Shown piece after piece: positions 57,938 through 64,000 of a stretch of 64,000 bases of DNA. Position 1 is the stretch's first letter, and each line of letters opens with the position of its first letter. The notes beneath the pieces were generated by a model. That model saw nothing but the letters and a program-made list of their open reading frames with translations. It searched no databases and was not told the DNA's origin. Made by a program: the position numbers and the translations under genes. The DNA comes from Voacanga thouarsii (lineage: Eukaryota; Streptophyta; Magnoliopsida; Gentianales; Apocynaceae). Location: positions 623,501-687,500 of the forward strand of contig JANUWF010002059.1 in assembly GCA_026120185.1 (NCBI GenBank), in the 5' to 3' direction.

Positions 57938-59290
57938 CACACAATCATCCATAGACATGGCAGAAAGGCTTAAGTTGGGCGAGTTTGAGGTAATTGAGAG
58001 ACCAAGTTTGGGTAGATTAAAATCCTCCATTGATAAGCCACCAGAATTAGAACTCAAGGACTTGCCCAATCATTTAGAATATGCAGTTTTAGCCAATGAA
58101 TGAAAACTTCTAGTAATTACAGCTAAAGTTCTTACTAGGGAACAAAAGGCTAAATTGGTAGACCTATTAGGGAAATATTATAGGGTAATTGCATGGAAGA
58201 TTATTGATAGTAAGGGAATTACCCCTTCCTTTTATACTAATAAAATATTTCTAGAAGAATGAGCAAAACCCGTAGTGCAGCCCCAACGAACGATGAACCA
58301 TAACATGAGGGATATGGTAAAAGGTGAGGTAATTAATCTCTTAGATTCAGGCATCATTTGCCCCATCTCGAATAGCATGTAGGTAAGTCTAACACAAGTA
58401 GTGTTAAAGAAGGGAGGAATGACAGTAACTCCCAATGATAAAAATGAGTTGATCCCCACAAGATTGGTAACTGGGTGGAAGGTATGTATCAATTATAGAC
58501 AATTGAACGAAGCAACTAGGAAGGACCATTTCCCTCTCCTTTTCATTGACCAAATATTGGAAAGATTAGCCGGACATCAGTTCTATTATTTCTTAGATAG
58601 TTTTTTTAATTTTTTCTAAATTCCCATTGCATGCCATTTTGGTACTTTTGTATAGGATCAAGAGAAAACAAAATGGGAAAACAAAAATGGTCCAAGAACT
58701 TTTCAAAGATGCATGATGGCTAATCTATAAAAAAATTAATTTTTTCTAAATGCCATTTTAGTACTTTTGTATATCGTCGCATGCCTTTTGGTCTTTGAAA
58801 TGGTCCAGGAACTTTTCAAATATGCATGGTGGCTATTTTTGAGGAGCTTGTGGGAGATATCATGGAGGTATTTATGGACAACTTTTCTATCTTTGGTGAC
58901 TCCTTTGATTTATGTTTGACAAATTTGGGAAAAGTGTTACAAAGATATGAGGAGACTAACCTTATGCTCAATTGGGAAAAGTGCCACTTTATAGTCCAAG
59001 AAGGTATTGTATTATGACACAAACTCTCAAGAAAAGATATTGAGATTGATAGGGCAAAAATTAAAGTAATTGAGAAACTCTCTTCTCCTACTTGGGTAAA
59101 GGCTATTCGTAGTTTTCTTGGACATGCAGGCTTTTATCGAAGGTTCATTTTGGATTTCTCAAAAATTTCTAAACCTCTTACTTTCTTGCTTGAAAAGGAT
59201 GATATTTTCAATTTTGATGAAAAATATCTCAATGCTTTTAATGAAATTAAAGAAAAATTAATCTATTATCCTATTTTAATTGCACCAGAT
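57938..59290 (+). pseudogene. Athila reverse transcriptase
   Basis: Linker with KPPELELKDLPNHLEYAVLA, then RT: KPVVQPQRTMNHNMRDMVKG (primer grip side), DSGIICPISNS, GWKVCINYRQLNEATRKDHF, PLLFIDQILERLAGHQFYYF. The next section is scrambled by a local duplication (58607-58850). The catalytic block reads EVFMDNFSIFGDSF (FMDD changed to FMDN), then NLMLNWEKCHFIVQEGIVL. A connection follows with LGHAGFYRRFILDFSKISKP. Stops and shifts occur throughout. Confidence 0.88.
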
Positions 59291-59660
59291 TACTTTCCCT
59301 TTTGAACTAACATGTGATGCAAGTGACTATGCAATAGATGTAATACTTGAACAAATGAGGAATATGAATTTTTAGCCTATCTACTATACACATAAGACTC
59401 TTATAGGAGCTCAAGAGAACTACACCACAACGGAAAAAGAATTGCTTGTAATAGTTTTTTCTTTTGATAAATTTCGTTCTTACCTTATTTTGTTCAAAGT
59501 CATTTTATATCCTGACTATTCCACTCTTAAATACCTTCTAACCAAGCATGATTCCAAATCAAGATTGATTAGATGGGTTTTATTATTGTAGGAATTTGAC
59601 TTAAAGATTGGAAACAAGAAGGGAGCTAAAAACTTAGCTGTAGATAACTTATCCATGTTA
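59291..59660 (+). pseudogene. Athila RNase H
   Basis: Broken frames give PDYFPF, a CDASDYAI-type block near 59315-59340 (shifted), [40 protein letters not shown] and IRWVLLL, the Athila/gypsy RNase H with the (C)DASD and (T)TEKE catalytic blocks. It removes RNA from the RNA-DNA hybrid during element replication. Confidence 0.8.
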
Positions 59661-61011
59661 GAAAATCCTGACCTAGAGCCTTTGAGAGAAGAAGAGATCA
59701 ATGACACATTTTTGGATGAAAAACCTATGCTTCTTGAAGGTAATACTTCTCAAACTCCATGGCTTGCAGATTTTGCTAACTACTTAGCTACAAACATAAT
59801 CCCTAAGGAGTTCACATCACAACAAAAGAAGAAATTCTTGTCCAAAGCAAAGCATTATCTTTGGGAGAATCCCTACTTGTTTAGGTGTTGTGATGATCAA
59901 ATTATATGAAGATGTGTCAATTTCACGGAAAGCCCACATATTCTTCAATAATGCCATAAAGGACCTACTGGGGGACATGACTAAGCTAACAATACTGTAC
60001 GCAAAGTTCTTGACTCCAGGTTCTATTGGCCAACCCTTTTCAAGGATTCTTACAGGTTTGTTAAAAGTTGTGGTAGGTGTCAACACACAGGTAATATCTC
60101 TAAATCTAGTGAGATGCCATTACAAATCTTTCAAACTTTTGAGGTTTTCGATTGTTGGGGAATATATTTTATGGGGCATTTTCCTAACTCTTTGGGTAAT
60201 AAGTACATCTTGGTTACGGTTGACTATGTGTCTAAGTGGATAGAGGCACAAGCTTTGCCCACTAATAATGCTCGGATTGTAGTCAAATTTCATAAAAAAC
60301 TTTTTACCCAATTTGTTGTACCAAAGGTACTTATTAATGATTTGGGTACTCACTTTTGTAATCAATAATTGACAAAAATTCTCAAACATTTAGGCATGAC
60401 ACATAAGTTTGCTACCCATATCACCCCAAAACCAGTAGCCAAGTTGAGATGGTTAATAGAGAAATCAAAAAAATTCTGGAAAAAGTGGTCACTCACACTA
60501 GGAAAAATTAGAGTCTTAAATTGGACAACGTTCTTTTGGCTTTATAGGACTGCCTACAAAACCCCAATAGGCACAACCCCTTATAAATTGGTTTATGGGA
60601 TGTCTTGCTATTTACCTATGGAAATAAACCACAAGGCTTATTAGGCTATTAAACTTGTTAATTTATATTTTGAGCTTGCAAGACCAAGATGTTTATTTGA
60701 ATTGAATGAATTGGCTGAATGGTGCAGTGACACCTATGAGAATTCCAGGTTTTACATGAAAAAGATGAAGCGATGGCATGATAAGCACATTCACTATCTC
60801 ATACTCTCAAAGAAGGTGATAAGGTGCTATTGTTCAATTCTAGACTCTGGCTTTTCCCAGGTAAACTAAAATCAAGGTGGTCATGACCATACATGGTACA
60901 TAAGGTATACCCATTTGGAGTTATCGAAATCTCCCATCTAACCAAGGGCTTTTTCAAGGTGAATGGTAATCAAATTAAGCCCTACATTGGAGAAGTTGAA
61001 TGTGAGGTGGC
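59661..61011 (+). pseudogene. Athila integrase
   Basis: Order: linker (NPDLEPLREEEINDTFLDEK, WLADFANYLATNIIPKEF), an HHCC zinc region (YLWENPYLFRCCDDQIIRRC; later [13 protein letters not shown]), catalytic core (IFDCWGI-type block, [20 protein letters not shown] with the first Asp, [13 protein letters not shown] with the second, and in another frame QVEMVNREIKKILEKVV with the Glu), then YRTAYKTPIGTTPYKLVYGM and SCYLPMEI. C-terminal blocks FNSRL, LFPGKLKSRWS and VNGNQIKPYIGE follow, stop at about 61011. Three or more frameshifts separate these pieces. All three catalytic acidic residues remain readable. Confidence 0.88.
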
Positions 61012-61684
61012 ATAAGCGGATCCCATACTCCATGATGCTCATGACTGACTTTCTACTTCTATTACTCTTACTTTTTCTTTTTTTATTTTTCTCTTTGAAT
61101 TTTAATAACTTTTCTTAGATGATTAGTTATCTTTTAGTTGTTTATTTCACTTTACTTTTATTCTAGTTTTATGCTTTTTGTTGTGTTTCTTGTGTTTAGA
61201 AATGCTTCATCATTGTCAAGAAACATGCTCTTGGGTGAGCTTCGACTTTGTTCTAGCAATGCATGGATATGAAAAGTATATTTTTGTCTTGTCTTCTTCT
61301 CCCTTTATTTTTATTATTCCCTTAGACATGCTTTATTATGATATTTTAGGTCATTGAAGATAATATCCAATTTAAGTATGGCAGAGGAATTTAATGCTTT
61401 CTTCTTGATCTTCTTGAAATTTAAATTTAGTTGATTTTGGGCTAAATTTTTCAAATTTTTCTGTGATGAAGTTATGATTTTTTTTTCTTTTAATTTTAGA
61501 TTTGAATTTATCATTCATTATGGTTGGATTTTATTAAAAGTAAACTTGTATATTAATTAGATTATTCTAAGTCTTGAGAATTTAAGTTAACTTTGGTTAT
61601 TTTTAGTATTTGAGTTTTGTTTTATTCCTAAAGTTTGAATATGGATGATATGATAAAATATAAGAAAAGTTGTTCATCACTTTT
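61012..61684 (+). other. 3' non-coding region of Athila-2
   Basis: After pol, T-rich, with no coding. Around 61348-61390 it carries GGTCATTGAAGATAATATCC followed by TATGGCAGAGG, the decayed counterpart of the PPT-like site in Athila-1 at 26918-26957. Cut at 61685 by a chromovirus-family LTR. Confidence 0.65.
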
Positions 61685-64000
61685 TGTAACACCCTGTTAC
61701 TTACGTACCCCAAAAGGGGTGGGGATGTCACCCCGTCCTTAGGACAAGGGGTCTTTATAACTAGGTAATAGAAAATATAGAAGGAAATAATTTAATAATG
61801 GACTTATTACAATCCCAAAACAATAATTTTACAAGACTTGAAACAAATAGATGGTAACCAAAATCTCTAACAAATAAATACATCAGGATAAATCCTCTAA
61901 GCTCATGGCAGCATAAATAAATCAACCTTCCAAGCAGGATCGACCTGAAGACATGATATAAAAGGTGTGGGAAATATTTTTCAGTAAATCCTATGTGTGC
62001 TCATGGTATTTCAAAAAAAACATTTCAGGTATATAAGTTTCGAACAAGTTATAATAAAAAGCCTACAAGCCCAGTAATTTATCTTTGAACACTGAGTTGT
62101 GTTTTATCAACATTTGTAAAGTAAAAATACTCAACTTTGAAAAGAAATAACCACGCTAAGAAAGTTAACTATGAAGTCATGCATCATGAAAGGACATGGC
62201 ACCACACGTTGGGCACCATGACAATATAATGATCAGAATGCCACACATTGAGCATTTTGACATAAGGTAGGTGTACGGCCCACCAGGTAAGATACTCATC
62301 CATCTCTATACCCAAACATACCGGGTGTCCATTTCAGAAATAAACAATCCACCTAAACTGTACTGCTAGCTCAGACTAGCCTGACCTACAAGAACTGTCG
62401 TCTTGTCGAGGCAGGGTTCACCTCTCAGAGGTGGCCTCCTACTGAGAGACTTGCCTGACCCTTCAAAGACTAGTCCTAGTAGTCTACTCTTATTGTGTAC
62501 TCAACGTTATGTCTTTTCCACTTGAAACATGTGAAATCAATAAAAAGTTTTCTTTGAAGTAGCAATTATGGTTTTCAAACAACTTTAGGTAAAATATTGT
62601 TTAAGAAAAATTTATTTTTTTGTCAAAAAATTGTTTGCTTGACAAAAATTATTTTATTCTAGAAAAAGGAATATATTATCCACAATTGCATTTCAAGGTA
62701 CATCTTCCACGATAAACAGTGTATTTCGACTTGCAGAGAAGCATTTGTTCACAAACATCTTTATGCAAGGACTTACCCGATCTCCTGTTTTTCCATGATA
62801 CAATAGCCTTCCAAGAAAGTTCAAGGCAACCTAACCCCGCCTGGGGTAAATACAAGGCATGAGATATCATTCGGACCATATCCACCTCACATAAATAATT
62901 CCTGGTTCAACTAGTCACAACCACAACTAGCCATGACCATAATGTCTTAGGCTTCAATACTAGTTGATAAAGTATTATATAAAATAAATCTAGCTTAATA
63001 AGTTAAAATAATTAGGGGTTCTAAAATAAATACTAATAAGTTCTAGTTTCATATAACAAATTATGAGTATTATTACTAATAAATAAACTAGTGTTAAATA
63101 TTGAATAATACTAGGTACTAAATAATATTGGTAAATGGTAATATTTAAATAGTCCTATTATAAATAAGTAAATAATAAATTACACCTAATTTTTAATTAA
63201 TAATTAGTAAAAACCCAATAAAATTAATAATAAATGAATTATACTTAATTTTTAATTAATAAATAATAAATAAATTTTAATATAAATAATATTTATGGAT
63301 ATAGGTAAAAGTTTTAACTATGGTCTACAAGGTCATTAATTAATTCTAATATTTTATTTATTATTATTATTTATATAAAAGATTTTACTAATTATATATA
63401 TATATATTATTTTTAATAAAAGATATTATTTATTTGACTAATAAAATATTAATATTTTAATTAATATTCTATTCCAAACCTTCCTAGAAATTTTGAATTT
63501 CATAAGGAAAAATATAGTAGTAATTTTAATTAAAGTAATAAAATTTGTTAATAAAAATAACCTAAGATTAACAAGAAAATAATCTTGCACCATGATTTCC
63601 CTATTGCTAGAAAAGATTCATGAACACATTCCCTAACATCAAATGATAAACTAATCCATTCATGAACATACACTTGAATTAACACATATTATCACATGGT
63701 CCATCTCCTACTAGACATACTCATCATTCATGGCTTCAATGAAAAATAAGAACATAAAAGCCTAGCCACCTTTGGTGTCATAACATCTATCATGCATCAA
63801 ACATCCATAAATTTCTTTAAACATGATGAGCATATATTGAAAAATCCATAAGGCTTAATCATATATATATCAATCCTCATGTCTTAACTCCATCCTCTTC
63901 ATCCACATACATACACTTAATCCCCCATTCATATTCAATCTTCCTATCAACATCTAAGAGACATGAATTCATAAATTAAAAGGAGGATTTAAGAAAAAAT
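61685..64000 (-). repeat. Chromovirus-family LTR, runs off the window
   Basis: TGTAACACCCTGTTAC start, GATGTCACCCCGTCC and GTCTTTATAACTAGG blocks, and a TCAGAGGTGGCCTCC block near 62430, as in 2250-5970 and 49526-53830. The left edge directly abuts Athila-2 sequence with no primer site, so this is the outer end of an LTR in minus orientation. The minus-strand frame at 62676-62885 has no domain. From about 62980 it becomes very AT-rich. Confidence 0.82.

Larger units (their letters stand above)
49339..61684 (+). mobile_element. Athila element with decayed gag-pol (Athila-2)
   Basis: 5' LTR in two pieces (49339-49525 and about 53831-55075), decayed primer site, gag start remnant, protease, RT, RNase H and integrase in Athila order on the plus strand, and a 3' non-coding part up to 61684. 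The 3' LTR is not in the window. It is inserted in the copia interior at 49338 and itself contains a solo chromovirus LTR and a solo Athila LTR. All frames carry stops and shifts. It is a diverged relative of Athila-1 and shows what Athila-1 lacks. Confidence 0.85.

Overview
This window looks like repeat-dense heterochromatin from a flowering plant, probably a eudicot. It is AT-rich and holds no convincing host gene. Almost everything I can recognise is a transposable element: Ty3/gypsy and Ty1/copia LTR retrotransposons (most decayed, many nested), one CACTA-type DNA transposon end, one tRNA-derived SINE, and microsatellites. Every retroelement reading frame is broken. The plant origin follows from the element types: Athila with a tRNA-Asp primer site, chromovirus-type gypsy, plant-type copia RT/RNase H, and a plant SINE. 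I cannot name the species.

Layout. 1-2249: LTR-like remnant, CACTA end, SINE and a compound microsatellite. 2250-10463: a minus-strand gypsy element, probably a chromovirus, with long LTRs of about 3.7 kb and a degenerate interior. 10464-11356: a copia LTR fragment, cut off by the next element. 11357-39789: a very long-LTR, pol-less gypsy derivative (LARD-like) arranged LTR - 1.2 kb interior - LTR - 1.2 kb interior - truncated LTR. Each full LTR is about 3.9 kb once later insertions are removed. Its first LTR carries a 1.8 kb solo LTR. Its second LTR carries an 11.9 kb Athila-like element (19650-31537) and a 3.0 kb deleted copia element (32758-35757). The Athila-like element itself contains two more solo LTRs. 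39790-41411: copia fragments. 41412-44932: a deleted minus-strand gypsy element. 44933-49338: a copia interior-LTR-interior arrangement on the minus strand. 49339 to about 61684: a second Athila element with protease, RT, RNase H and integrase remnants, interrupted by a solo chromovirus LTR and a solo Athila LTR. 61685-64000: another chromovirus-family LTR running off the window.

Six nested insertions have recognisable target-site duplications, five of them exact, so the insertion order can be read directly. The most unusual points are the three-LTR LARD array, a tRNA-5'-half-like segment in both complete LARD LTRs, a GC-rich palindromic module repeated upstream of the TATA box in Athila LTRs and seen in other elements, and an Athila derivative whose pol has been replaced by a second ORF resembling the 'putative plant transposon protein' family. 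Family assignments rest on my reading of motifs and were not checked against a database.
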